The notes beneath the pieces are model-generated. The model saw only the letters and a list, made by a program, of their open reading frames with translations, searched no databases and had not been told where the DNA came from. The position numbers and the translations under genes were made by a program. DNA of 64,000 bases from Geobacter sp. UBA2189 (GTDB lineage Bacteria; Desulfobacterota; Desulfuromonadia; Geobacterales; Pseudopelobacteraceae). The stretch is from assembly GCA_002328035.1 (NCBI GenBank), contig DCVL01000011.1:1-64000 (forward strand), given 5' to 3'. Of this stretch, positions 45,053-53,875 are shown in pieces (the stretch's first letter is position 1; each line of letters opens with the position of its first letter).

Positions 45053-45454
45053 ATGATGGAACTGACCCGCAAGGGTGATTACGCAATACGCGGTATCGTT
45101 TATCTGGCAAGTCAGCCACCAAACAAGATCTCATTGCTTAGCGAGATTGCGGCGGCAGTTGATGTACCTCAGACCTTTCTGGCAAAGATATTTCAGCAGT
45201 TCAGTAAAACAGGGATCGTCAAGTCTTTCAGGGGAACTGGCGGAGGCTTCATGCTGGCCAACCCGCCTGAAAAGATCACCCTGCTGCAGATTGTTGAGAC
45301 AGTGGAAGGAACCATCATTCCGAACCGTTGCGTGCTTAGACCCGGTGAATGCGAAAGGGATTCATTTTGCACAGTTCACCCTGTATGGGTCAAGATACAG
45401 CATCAGGTTCGTGAAATACTTCAAAACGTTACCCTCAAGGAACTAGCACAATAG
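45053..45454 (+). CDS. Rrf2-family regulator with three-cysteine cluster motif
   Basis: This 133-residue winged-helix protein of the Rrf2 family has ELTRKGDYAIRGIVYLA at the N-terminus, DVPQTFLAKIFQQF as recognition region, and SFRGTGGGFMLA wing. Cysteines 93, 100 and 106 (RCVLRPGECERDSFC) match the iron-sulfur ligand arrangement of IscR/NsrR-type members, so it may sense iron-sulfur status, oxygen or NO. AGGAGTCCCGTA precedes the ATG at 45053; upstream frame to 44990 is not family-like. It is followed by a promoter/terminator region. Targets are unknown. Confidence 0.87.
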   Translation: MMELTRKGDYAIRGIVYLASQPPNKISLLSEIAAAVDVPQTFLAKIFQQFSKTGIVKSFRGTGGGFMLANPPEKITLLQIVETVEGTIIPNRCVLRPGECERDSFCTVHPVWVKIQHQVREILQNVTLKELAQ

Positions 45455-45491
45455 TAACATATTGTAATTATTGTTGTATTTTTATTTTTAG

Positions 45492-45520
45492 TTGACATTA
45501 TACCGTAGTTGATATATTAG
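45492..45520 (+). promoter_or_regulatory. Possible promoter between the Rrf2 gene and the transglycosylase gene
   Basis: TTGACA (45492-45497) and a weak TATTAG (45515-45520) at 17 bases. Transcription would start about 25 bases ahead of the terminator at 45554, so this could drive a short leader or small RNA rather than the gene itself. Confidence 0.35.
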
Positions 45521-45553
45521 CTTAAACACAATTTAACCGTTCAGGTTCAGATT

Positions 45554-45588
45554 AAGTCTCGTGCGAAAAGCCGAGACTTTTGTTGTTT
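45554..45588 (+). terminator. Intrinsic terminator or attenuator
   Basis: AAGTCTCG (45554-45561) pairs perfectly with CGAGACTT (45572-45579) around ten bases, followed by TTGTTGTTT. It may end the tatC-pfkA-Rrf2 transcript or attenuate transcripts from the promoter at 45492. Confidence 0.7.
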
Positions 45589-45715
45589 AACAGGCCGGTA
45601 CAGTAAAATCACCGGTAATTTCAGTATGAAAGGAGTTTGCCGGACACATCTACCATTCTTCTTCCGGCTTTGGCTGCCTGTCCAGCACCATCCGCCCAGC
45701 CTCTACTCTAAATCA

Positions 45716-46399
45716 ATGAAAAATCAATCCCTTATCAAAAAAATAAGTTGTATGGCAGCAGGAATACTGCTTTTCTGGTCGCCTGTTCTTTTTATGGCCT
45801 GCAGCAAGGCTCCACAGCCCGTATCATCGCATATTTCCCTTGACAACGATCCTTATGAGACATCCCTTGAAAAAGAGATTCGTGTTGTTATGGAGAAGGG
45901 GATCTCAATGACCGAGCGCAAACGCCAGGTTCCGATTATTGAACTGGCCTTTGCAAAGCTAACCACTCAGGAACGAGCCAGAAACCTTGCGGCTCTCTGC
46001 TATTTCAAGACTCTTGGCACCCCCTTTTCTCCCCTTGATTTGGCAGAAATAGCGTTGGTCGAAACAGGAGGCCACCGTTTGTCATCAAGCGCCACATCCT
46101 CCAAAGGCGCGATAGGAGTATGGCAGCTGATGCCAAAACAGGCCAAAAGTCATGGATACACACCAAGGCAGATGCACAGCGATGAAAAATGTGCGGAAGC
46201 AGCTGTAAGAACACTGCTTTCCAAGCTTGAAATTGCGGGCGGAAATATGGATCGTGCAAAAAAACTTTACTGCGGTGTAGGCCCACAGGCAGATGCATAT
46301 CTTGTAAAACTGCACACTACTCGCAAAACCCTTATGGATAATTTGGAGAGGAGCGGAGCCAAACTTGCCCTCAACGAAAAAGAGACTCAGATTCAGTAA
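45716..46399 (+). CDS. Lytic transglycosylase-like (SLT domain) lipoprotein
   Basis: This 227-residue protein has a lipoprotein signal with acylation Cys29 in VLFMACSKAP. The SLT domain spans about residues 100-205: catalytic Glu116 in IALVETGGH, then SSKGAIGVWQLMPKQAKSHG, which matches the family GAxGxxQxxP core. It would cleave peptidoglycan glycan strands at the outer membrane. The start is uncertain: an ATG at 45626 gives 30 extra residues, while 45716 puts the signal peptide at the N-terminus. Neither has a strong ribosome-binding site. Confidence 0.78.
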   Translation: MKNQSLIKKISCMAAGILLFWSPVLFMACSKAPQPVSSHISLDNDPYETSLEKEIRVVMEKGISMTERKRQVPIIELAFAKLTTQERARNLAALCYFKTLGTPFSPLDLAEIALVETGGHRLSSSATSSKGAIGVWQLMPKQAKSHGYTPRQMHSDEKCAEAAVRTLLSKLEIAGGNMDRAKKLYCGVGPQADAYLVKLHTTRKTLMDNLERSGAKLALNEKETQIQ

Positions 46400-46631
46400 T
46401 ACGGACAGATATCTTTTTAAGATTCATACTGGTCGGCATTCTCTCCTGTTCTGCAGTTGCCTCTCCCTTTAAAAGAAAGGTCTCTGCCTGTTGTTCACAG
46501 AGGTTAGTTTCCAATACCTGAAAATACCAATCATGCACAATCACACAAATCTCTGAAAGCTCTCTTTTCACCTCCATTAAACCCGTTTTCACTTGCCCTG
46601 TAAAGCCGCCCTCTGTTATAGTTTGACGCAT
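46371..46631 (-). CDS. Possible small protein-coding gene, unknown
   Basis: An 86-residue frame fills the gap between the transglycosylase and chemoreceptor genes on the opposite strand, overlapping the former by 29 bases. It begins with ATG and contains a plausible folded stretch ([16 protein letters not shown]) but no recognised family and no Shine-Dalgarno. It may be chance. Nothing else was seen in this 234-base gap. Confidence 0.25.
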   Translation of the reverse strand: MRQTITEGGFTGQVKTGLMEVKRELSEICVIVHDWYFQVLETNLCEQQAETFLLKGEATAEQERMPTSMNLKKISVRITESESLFR

Positions 46632-46633
46632 TT

Positions 46634-48832
46634 TTGACTAATCCCGACAATCTGGAAAGGAAACTCTTGCGATTGGAAAACAAAGCCCCAGTTAAAAGCT
46701 GTTCAGGCCTTAAATTGAGAACCAGAATGTTTCTGCTTTCGCTACTCTCGTTTGCGGCAATTCTGGTTGTTATAGTTCTTGGGGGACGTTTGCTTAATGA
46801 AGTAAGGATCAACGGCAGTAATTATAAGACAATCCGGCACAGCAAAGATGCACTTGAAAAAATAGCACTCCTGAAATCTGACAACTACCAGTTAAATGGT
46901 GAAGTTACCAACTACATCACCAGAAGAAGATCCTCCGATATTGCTAAATTGCTTGAAACTATCGAATACCACATTGATGATATTGACTTCATGTATGAAG
47001 ATATCCAGGAGCTGATTGAATCACAGGAAATGCGTAATGAAGTTGTAAAGGCATCTAAAATCTGGAACGAATACAAAAAGACCTTGCTGGAAGAGTTCTT
47101 GCCAGCTGTACAGCACGGAGACATGCAGCTTGCCTCTGATATTATGAACGGAATTCAAGAAAAACGATTCAACAGCATATCCTTAAGCATCGCTACAACC
47201 ATTGATAATCTCAGACGCGCTGTTTATATGACGGAAAAAAACATCTATGAGATAACTCAAAAGAAAATCCTGTTTACCGCCATCATCACACTTATACTTA
47301 TCTCTTTTATTGTAATACTTTCGTTATACATAACTGAATCGGTAACCCGTCCTATAAAAAGATGTGTTGAATTTGCCAAGCAGGTTGCAGGCGGTTCACT
47401 TGAAAAACGCCTGACCATTAACGCCTGTGGTGAGGTCGGTGACCTGGCCTCTGCAATGAACACTATGGCAGAAAACCTTCAGACCATTGTATCCCGTCTC
47501 AACTCTACAAGCCTGGAACTTACAGTAATTGATCGGAACATAGAAACAGCTGCCCGACAGGTTGTTGGAGCCACTCACCTTCAGGAAGAGGCTGTAAACG
47601 AAACATCCCGAGCAGTTGAACTGATAAATGCCTCTGTGTTTGAGATATCTGAGGGAGTCGATCAATTATCCTCCTCAGCTACAGATACATCGTCCTCTAT
47701 CCTTGAAATGGCATCCAGCATAGAAGAAGTGGCTATAAACACTGATAAACTTGGCGAATCCGTTGATGAAGTCAGCTCTTCAATAATCCAGATGATAAGC
47801 TCCATAAAAGGGATCAGCGAGAACATCGTAAACCTTCAGGAAGCTTCAGGAATTACCGCATCATCAATGGCAGAGATGGATACGACCATCCGCCAGGTAG
47901 AAAAGAACGCCCTGGACACCTCATCTATTTCAGAAACGGTAAAGACTGACGCAGAAAACGGCCTTATAGCTGTGCAGGAGACTATTGCAGGAATGCAGGA
48001 AATCAGGCGTGCAGCGCATATAACCGCCGAGGTAGTAGAGCATCTTTCTCTTAGAGCCAATGATATCGGCACGATCCTCTCTGTTATTGACGAAGTGGCC
48101 GAGCAGACCAGTCTTCTTGCCCTTAATGCCGCAATAATAGCAGCACAGGCAGGTGAATATGGCAAAGGCTTTGCCGTTGTGGCCGACGAGATTAAGGAAC
48201 TGGCAGAACGGACGTCCTCATCCACCCGTGAAATTGCCCAGGTTATAAATGCCGTCCAGAAGGAAACTGGAAGCGCAGTGGCCGCAATAAATCAGGCAGA
48301 ATTGGCAATATGCAACGGTGAAGAGCTTTCTGAACGCTCAGGTCAGGCACTTGAAAAGATAGTTGGTGGAGTGCATCAGGCCGGCCTTCAGATTAACGCT
48401 ATTGCCCGTGCAACGGTTGAGCAGGCAAAGGGAAGCCTTTCTATAAGGGTTGCCATGGAACAGGTAAAAGAGATGGTCGGTCAAATGGCAAATTCTGCAA
48501 GAGAACACAGTCGTGGTACCGATCTGATCACGATAGCTGTAGAAAAGATGCGAGATATGACAGGACAGGTTAGATCTTCAACAAGAGAGCAGACAAAAAC
48601 CAGTGCCTTGATAGCCAGAGCGACAGAGGATATTACCACAATGATAGGCAGGATAAGGGAAGCCTGCGCAGCCCAGACAGAACATAGTAGAGCCATTGAC
48701 CAAATGGCCGGAAATATTCGCCAATCATCCTCTACTACTTCTCATGCGGCACAGGTTATGAACAACTCGGTAACTGGGCTTTCCCAGCAGATTGAACAGC
48801 TTGAAAAGGATATGTCCGGATTCAAAATATGA
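46634..48832 (+). CDS. Methyl-accepting chemotaxis protein with variant signalling tip
   Basis: This ~732-residue chemoreceptor has TM1 at ~32-52, a ~150-residue helical periplasmic domain, and TM2 ([20 protein letters not shown]). HAMP ([18 protein letters not shown]) and a very long cytoplasmic coiled coil follow. The hairpin tip reads [22 protein letters not shown], where typical receptors have [11 protein letters not shown]; the usual Glu and Arg that contact neighbours in receptor trimers are Ile and Gln. The start is uncertain: TTG at 46634, other TTGs near 46670, or ATG at 46727. It overlaps trpA as ATGA. Confidence 0.85.
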   Translation: MTNPDNLERKLLRLENKAPVKSCSGLKLRTRMFLLSLLSFAAILVVIVLGGRLLNEVRINGSNYKTIRHSKDALEKIALLKSDNYQLNGEVTNYITRRRSSDIAKLLETIEYHIDDIDFMYEDIQELIESQEMRNEVVKASKIWNEYKKTLLEEFLPAVQHGDMQLASDIMNGIQEKRFNSISLSIATTIDNLRRAVYMTEKNIYEITQKKILFTAIITLILISFIVILSLYITESVTRPIKRCVEFAKQVAGGSLEKRLTINACGEVGDLASAMNTMAENLQTIVSRLNSTSLELTVIDRNIETAARQVVGATHLQEEAVNETSRAVELINASVFEISEGVDQLSSSATDTSSSILEMASSIEEVAINTDKLGESVDEVSSSIIQMISSIKGISENIVNLQEASGITASSMAEMDTTIRQVEKNALDTSSISETVKTDAENGLIAVQETIAGMQEIRRAAHITAEVVEHLSLRANDIGTILSVIDEVAEQTSLLALNAAIIAAQAGEYGKGFAVVADEIKELAERTSSSTREIAQVINAVQKETGSAVAAINQAELAICNGEELSERSGQALEKIVGGVHQAGLQINAIARATVEQAKGSLSIRVAMEQVKEMVGQMANSAREHSRGTDLITIAVEKMRDMTGQVRSSTREQTKTSALIARATEDITTMIGRIREACAAQTEHSRAIDQMAGNIRQSSSTTSHAAQVMNNSVTGLSQQIEQLEKDMSGFKI

Positions 48833-49629
48833 AAAGCCATATAAAAAAACAGTTTAATCTATTAAAAAACAATGGCCAGAAAGCACTGGTAACATTCATT
48901 ACAGCCGGAGATCCTGACCTTGCCACAACCGCCTCAATACTGCCCATTCTGGCAAATGCCGGAGCAGATATCATCGAGATTGGAATACCCTTTTCCGACC
49001 CGATGGCAGATGGACCGACAATTCAACGTGCTTCCGAACGGGCTCTGGCAAGTGGAACCACGCTGAAAGCAATCCTTGAACTTGTAAAAAAGAGCAGGGA
49101 GCAGGTGTCTGTTCCGATTATCCTTATGGGTTACAGCAATCCGATCTACAACTATGGATGGCATCAATTTTCAAAAGATGCAGTTGAAGCCGGAGTTGAT
49201 GGCCTTCTACTCGTTGACCTGCCACCTGAAGAGGCAGATGAGCTGATTCCAGCTGCCAAATCTGCGGGGCTTGACACGATTTTTCTTCTCACCCCCACCT
49301 CGGATGAAGCCAGAATCAAGCAGGTAAACAGATGTGGCAGCGGCTTTGTCTATTATGTAACTGTGACAGGTGTTACCGGCGCCAGACAATCAGTATCAAC
49401 CAGCCTTTCCGAGGAGCTTGAGACCGTTATTCGGACCATTAAACTTCCGGTTGTAGCCGGCTTTGGCATATCAACACCGGAGCAGGCAGCTCAGGTAGCT
49501 GCAGCAGCTGACGGTGTGGTTGTAGGCAGCGCAATAGTAAAGCTGTTTGAATTTTACAAGGGGAAAGAGTTGCAGGAAAAAGTCAAATCCCTTGTTTCAT
49601 CGCTTAAGCAAGCCGTTATAACAATATAG
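48829..49629 (+). CDS. trpA: Tryptophan synthase alpha chain TrpA
   Basis: This 266-residue TIM-barrel enzyme cleaves indole-3-glycerol phosphate to indole and glyceraldehyde 3-phosphate. Catalytic Glu and Asp are in [26 protein letters not shown] and the phosphate site [20 protein letters not shown] are typical. Its ATG overlaps the chemoreceptor stop and there is no separate ribosome-binding site, so translation is probably coupled to the chemoreceptor. trpB is not in the window. accD follows 24 bases later. Confidence 0.96.
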   Translation: MKSHIKKQFNLLKNNGQKALVTFITAGDPDLATTASILPILANAGADIIEIGIPFSDPMADGPTIQRASERALASGTTLKAILELVKKSREQVSVPIILMGYSNPIYNYGWHQFSKDAVEAGVDGLLLVDLPPEEADELIPAAKSAGLDTIFLLTPTSDEARIKQVNRCGSGFVYYVTVTGVTGARQSVSTSLSEELETVIRTIKLPVVAGFGISTPEQAAQVAAAADGVVVGSAIVKLFEFYKGKELQEKVKSLVSSLKQAVITI

Positions 49630-49653
49630 AACAGTTTCCGAGAGGATATTTCC

Positions 49654-50502
49654 ATGAGCTGGTTTAATCGTGACAAGACAGGTATAGAGAAAAGTACAAC
49701 TGGACACGTTAAGGTGCCTGAAGGTCTGTGGACAAAATGTCAGGGCTGCAACAAATCGCTCCTTACCAAAGAGATTGAAGACAATCTTCAGGTCTGTCCC
49801 GCATGCGGTCACCATTACAGGATTGCCCCACGCAAAAGGCTGCAAGCGCTGTTTGATAATGCCACCTGGGAAGAGTTCGATGCAGGAATAACATCTGTTG
49901 ATTTCCTTGAGTTCAAGGACTCCAAAAGCTATCAGGAACGGATCGATGCCGCTGTTGCCAAAGGAGGCTCACGTGACGCTGTTATCTGTGTAGAGGGACA
50001 GATTGAAGGAATATCAACCCAGATAGCAATCTTTGACTTTTCCTTCATGGGTGGCAGCATGGGAAGTGTTGTTGGAGAGAAGATCACCCGTTCAATAGAG
50101 CGCGGCCTTGAAAAAAAACAACCGGTAATTATCATCTCCGCATCTGGTGGCGCACGAATGCAGGAGTCTATCCTCTCTCTTATGCAGATGGCAAAGACAT
50201 CTGCTGCACTCGCAAAACTCAAATCAGCCGGGCTCCCCTTCTTGTCCATCCTGACAGATCCGACTACGGGCGGTGTAACAGCAAGTTTTGCCATGCTCGG
50301 AGATCTTAACATAGCGGAACCCAAAGCGTTGATCGGTTTTGCAGGGCCACGGGTAATAGAGCAAACCATCCGCCAGAAACTACCCGCAGGATTCCAGCGA
50401 TCAGAATATCTTCTCGACCATGGCATGGTGGACATGATCGTTTCACGTGTTGACATGCGCAAGACCCTGGGTCAGATTCTGGCCATGCTAACCAGACAGT
50501 AG
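49654..50502 (+). CDS. accD: Acetyl-CoA carboxylase carboxyltransferase beta subunit AccD
   Basis: This 282-residue subunit carries the N-terminal C4 zinc finger (C29, C32, C48, C51) and a crotonase-like carboxyltransferase domain with FDFSFMGGSMGSVVGEK and SASGGARMQES. It works with AccA to transfer CO2 from carboxybiotin to acetyl-CoA. GAGAGGATATTTCC precedes the ATG. folC follows two bases after the stop, an arrangement common in related genomes. Confidence 0.96.
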   Translation: MSWFNRDKTGIEKSTTGHVKVPEGLWTKCQGCNKSLLTKEIEDNLQVCPACGHHYRIAPRKRLQALFDNATWEEFDAGITSVDFLEFKDSKSYQERIDAAVAKGGSRDAVICVEGQIEGISTQIAIFDFSFMGGSMGSVVGEKITRSIERGLEKKQPVIIISASGGARMQESILSLMQMAKTSAALAKLKSAGLPFLSILTDPTTGGVTASFAMLGDLNIAEPKALIGFAGPRVIEQTIRQKLPAGFQRSEYLLDHGMVDMIVSRVDMRKTLGQILAMLTRQ

Positions 50503-50504
50503 GC

Positions 50505-51788
50505 GTGTCAGCTTCAGAACGTCTGGCAGAGCTGTTCGGCAGACGCCGCTTTGCCATAAAACCAGGAATTGAAAGAATTGCCGCACTACTTGAACAGCTC
50601 GGACATCCGGAGCGTTCTTTTACAACAATTAACGTTGTCGGCACAAATGGTAAAGGCTCCACAGCGGCTTTTCTGGCTTCAATACTAACCAGTGCCGGGC
50701 ACCATACCGGCCTTTTTACATCTCCTCATCTCATATCTTATTCAGAACGTTTTCAGGTTAACGGCCAGCCAATTCCTCAGGAACGCCTTGACCTGCTGGT
50801 TGCTGAACTGCTTGCCTCCTCAAAAAATGAGGAGACATTCTTTGAGCTTACAACAGCGCTGGCCTGCAGACATTTTGCTGAAAGCGGTGTTGACGTCGCA
50901 ATAATTGAAGCCGGAATGGGGGGAATGAATGACGCCACAGCTGCTATGCCTGGCATCATATCAGTTGTCACTCCAATCTCGCTTGACCACTGCCAGTGGC
51001 TTGGTAATTCACTGCAAAAAATCGCCACTGAAAAAATCGGCATTACAAAACCAGGGATTACAGTAATATCCGCAGTTCAAAAGGATGAAGTATTTGATAT
51101 TATAGAGGACTACTGTGTCAGTTCAGCCAGCAGACTGCTACTTCAGGGCAGAGACTTTGACGCAGTAAAAGGGCCAGATCGCCTCCTTCGCTTTACGGGT
51201 GTTTCAGGCAGCATCGATAATATTGCCCCAAGCCTTCAGGGAGATTATCAAACAGGTAACGCAGCGGTTGCTATGGCTACAGCTGAACAGCTTCATTCAG
51301 TAGGATTTCCTGTTTCCAGACAGGCAATGAGAGTTGGAATCAGTTCTGCCAGATGGCAGGGCAGATTTGAACTGATAGAGCTTGATAATGGAAAACAACT
51401 GTTGCTTGATGGCGCTCATAATCCGGCTGGAGCAGAAGCCCTTTCAGATGCTCTTGCAGAATATGCAGGTCGGAGAATCATTCTGCTTTTAGGAGTTATG
51501 GGAGATAAGGATCTTAACGGTCTGCTTACCCCTCTCCTAAAGAGGGTACAACATATTATCACTGTAACACCTGCACAGGAACGGGCTGTCAGAGACACTG
51601 AACTGGCTCTGGCATCTGTAGCCAAAGGGGTAAAAGCAGAACCGGCAGGAACGGTTGCAGAGGGATTTAAGGCCGCAATCAAAGCTGCAAATAATGGTGA
51701 ACTTATAGTGGCGGCCGGCTCTCTCTTCCTGATTGGAGAGCTTAAAGCACTGATTGCCGGCATCCCCTGTGAAGCGGTCAGAGGATAA
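50505..51788 (+). CDS. folC: Bifunctional folylpolyglutamate/dihydrofolate synthase FolC
   Basis: This 427-residue Mur-ligase-fold enzyme adds glutamate to folates. It has NVVGTNGKGSTAAFLASIL (P-loop), TSPHLISYSERFQVNG, EAGMGGMNDATAAMPG, SLDHCQWLG and LLDGAHNPAG. The start is a GTG at 50505, two bases after the accD stop, with only a weak ribosome-binding site (AGTAGG). It is therefore probably translated by reinitiation after accD. Confidence 0.93.
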   Translation: MSASERLAELFGRRRFAIKPGIERIAALLEQLGHPERSFTTINVVGTNGKGSTAAFLASILTSAGHHTGLFTSPHLISYSERFQVNGQPIPQERLDLLVAELLASSKNEETFFELTTALACRHFAESGVDVAIIEAGMGGMNDATAAMPGIISVVTPISLDHCQWLGNSLQKIATEKIGITKPGITVISAVQKDEVFDIIEDYCVSSASRLLLQGRDFDAVKGPDRLLRFTGVSGSIDNIAPSLQGDYQTGNAAVAMATAEQLHSVGFPVSRQAMRVGISSARWQGRFELIELDNGKQLLLDGAHNPAGAEALSDALAEYAGRRIILLLGVMGDKDLNGLLTPLLKRVQHIITVTPAQERAVRDTELALASVAKGVKAEPAGTVAEGFKAAIKAANNGELIVAAGSLFLIGELKALIAGIPCEAVRG

Positions 51789-51820
51789 AAAAAGAGCAAG
51801 AGGAATCCCGAAAGAACCAG

Positions 51821-53875
51821 ATGCGTGATATCCGTATTTACATGATCCTTTTTCTGCTGTTTATGCCTGCAATCCTTCCTGCGGCTGAACAGGCAGGAGC
51901 GCCGGGAATGCTTATACAGGCTGACACCATGTCTCATGACACGGCCAGTGATATTGTTAAGGCGACCGGTGCTGTAAGGATGGTCTGGCAGGATCTCACC
52001 ATGACTTCAGATGAGGCCACATACAACCGTACGACCCAGACAATGACCGCCACAGGCAATGTTATACTTGTTAAAGGCAGAGATACCCTAAGGGGAGAAC
52101 ATCTTATACTTGATGCAGAGACCGGTCGCGCAGAGATGGAGAATGGCCGGATCTTTCTAGCGCAGGGGAACTTTAAAGGAGATGGCAAACGGATAGCCAG
52201 AATCGGTGAAGATGACTACGCCTTGCGAAACGGAAGCCTTACAACATGCGATGCAGAGACCCCAAGCTGGAAGTTCGGAGCCTCTGAATTTGACGTAACA
52301 CTTGAAGAATATGCTACTGGCAAAAATGTAATTTTCTATGTGAAGAATATCCCTGTCTTTTATTTCCCATATATCATCCTGCCGGTAAAAAGGGATAGAC
52401 AATCCGGCTTCCTCTTTCCAAAGTTCGGAACATCCTCAAAAAAAGGAGAGTTCGTTGATCTACCGTTTTACTGGGCTATATCTCCTTCACAGGAAGCCAC
52501 TATTGATCTCGATATCCAGACAAAAAGGGGAGTTGGACTCGGCCTTGATTACAGATACCTTCTAAGCCGCACCAGTGAAGGCTCACTCGGAGGCTATATA
52601 ATATACGACAATAATGAAAAAAAGGAGCGCGGTCAGCTGGTACAGTATCACCGTGAACTTTTTTCAGACAGCTTCTCTCTGATAGGCAGCCTGAACCTTA
52701 CCAGCGATCGAACCTTTCTGACAGATTATGGAGAGCAGAGCGGAGAATACAACCGCCAGTACTACGACTCCCGTGTCGTTTTAACAAAATTCTGGAACCA
52801 GTGGCTAAGCAGCGCCCAGGCTATTTACACCCAGGATTTTTATTCAAGCAGCAACACGACGACCCTGCAACGGGCTCCTGAGCTATCATTGTATGGAGTA
52901 AGGGAGAAGATCCCGTTTATTCCAAACCTGTATTTTGACATGGATCTCATAATGACAAACTACTACAGGGAAAACGGGATGGATGGTCAAAGAGCTGTGA
53001 TTGAGCCAGTTATTACCACTGTTCATTCACTGTTTGATGAAAGATTGAACTTTTCCGCATATGGCGCCGTTCAGGTCAAGGGATACAATACCAATCATGT
53101 CACTCAAACGGTTAAGGATGACCAGGCCGTTGTTGTGCCAAAGGCTGGAGCCCAGTTGAGCAGTTCATTCAGCCGTCTGTATGATGTTGAAATATTTGAC
53201 TTTCAACGTATGCGCCATGAGCTGGTACCTTCAATTTCATATCTTTATGTAGGAGATACTGATCAAAGCACCGTCCCTGTATTTGATCAGCTTGACAAGG
53301 TAAATGCCCAGGAATCATTCACCTTTTCACTGGCAAGCCATCTAGGAGGGAGAGTTGCAAAGAAAGGGACTCCTGAATATCGCGATATAATGACCCTTCG
53401 CCTGCTTCAAAGCTACAACTTGAGCGGAACCAGACAGAACAACCTGCTGACACTGGCTGATGACTCGCGCAAATGGAGTAACCTCACCCTTGAAACGGAA
53501 ACCTCTATATCAAGGAATCTCCGGATTCTGGCAGATGCTCGTTACAGTCATTACGACCACAACATATCAAGCACCGCAACCGGAGCTGAATACAATGATC
53601 TGAGAGGCAACACGGCAAGAATTTCATACCGAATGGTTGAACACCAGCTTGACTACCTGGAAGGCGGGGCAATTATCTCTCTTGCAAAACCGTTCTACCT
53701 GAACTACAGCACCCGTTACTCCTTTGACAAGAAAGATTTTCTGGAATCATACTACTCCCTTGAATACAGACACCAGTGCTGGAGCGTTATAGCAGGTTAC
53801 AGAGATAGACCGGACAACAAGTCCTGGACGGTTAACTTCAATCTGACCGGGCTTTTCGGCATAGGAACAAAATGA
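51821..53875 (+). CDS. lptD: LPS assembly outer-membrane protein LptD
   Basis: This 684-residue beta-barrel inserts LPS into the outer leaflet. A signal peptide (residues 1-22) is followed by an OstA/LptA-like domain (~30-145: IQADTMSHDTASDIVKATGAV, NVILVKGRDTL). The barrel then has KNIPVFYFPYIILPVKRDRQSGFLFP as family signature. Only two cysteines are present, Cys143 at the end of the OstA domain and Cys653 near the C-terminus. They are placed to form the inter-domain disulfide that E. coli makes from four cysteines. It overlaps the next gene as ATGA. Confidence 0.92.
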   Translation: MRDIRIYMILFLLFMPAILPAAEQAGAPGMLIQADTMSHDTASDIVKATGAVRMVWQDLTMTSDEATYNRTTQTMTATGNVILVKGRDTLRGEHLILDAETGRAEMENGRIFLAQGNFKGDGKRIARIGEDDYALRNGSLTTCDAETPSWKFGASEFDVTLEEYATGKNVIFYVKNIPVFYFPYIILPVKRDRQSGFLFPKFGTSSKKGEFVDLPFYWAISPSQEATIDLDIQTKRGVGLGLDYRYLLSRTSEGSLGGYIIYDNNEKKERGQLVQYHRELFSDSFSLIGSLNLTSDRTFLTDYGEQSGEYNRQYYDSRVVLTKFWNQWLSSAQAIYTQDFYSSSNTTTLQRAPELSLYGVREKIPFIPNLYFDMDLIMTNYYRENGMDGQRAVIEPVITTVHSLFDERLNFSAYGAVQVKGYNTNHVTQTVKDDQAVVVPKAGAQLSSSFSRLYDVEIFDFQRMRHELVPSISYLYVGDTDQSTVPVFDQLDKVNAQESFTFSLASHLGGRVAKKGTPEYRDIMTLRLLQSYNLSGTRQNNLLTLADDSRKWSNLTLETETSISRNLRILADARYSHYDHNISSTATGAEYNDLRGNTARISYRMVEHQLDYLEGGAIISLAKPFYLNYSTRYSFDKKDFLESYYSLEYRHQCWSVIAGYRDRPDNKSWTVNFNLTGLFGIGTK

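Noticed and set aside
45541..45610. Cyclic di-GMP (GEMM) riboswitch
   Set aside because: The GTGCGAAAAGCC stretch looked suggestive, but the conserved GEMM core and its tetraloop-receptor stems are not present.
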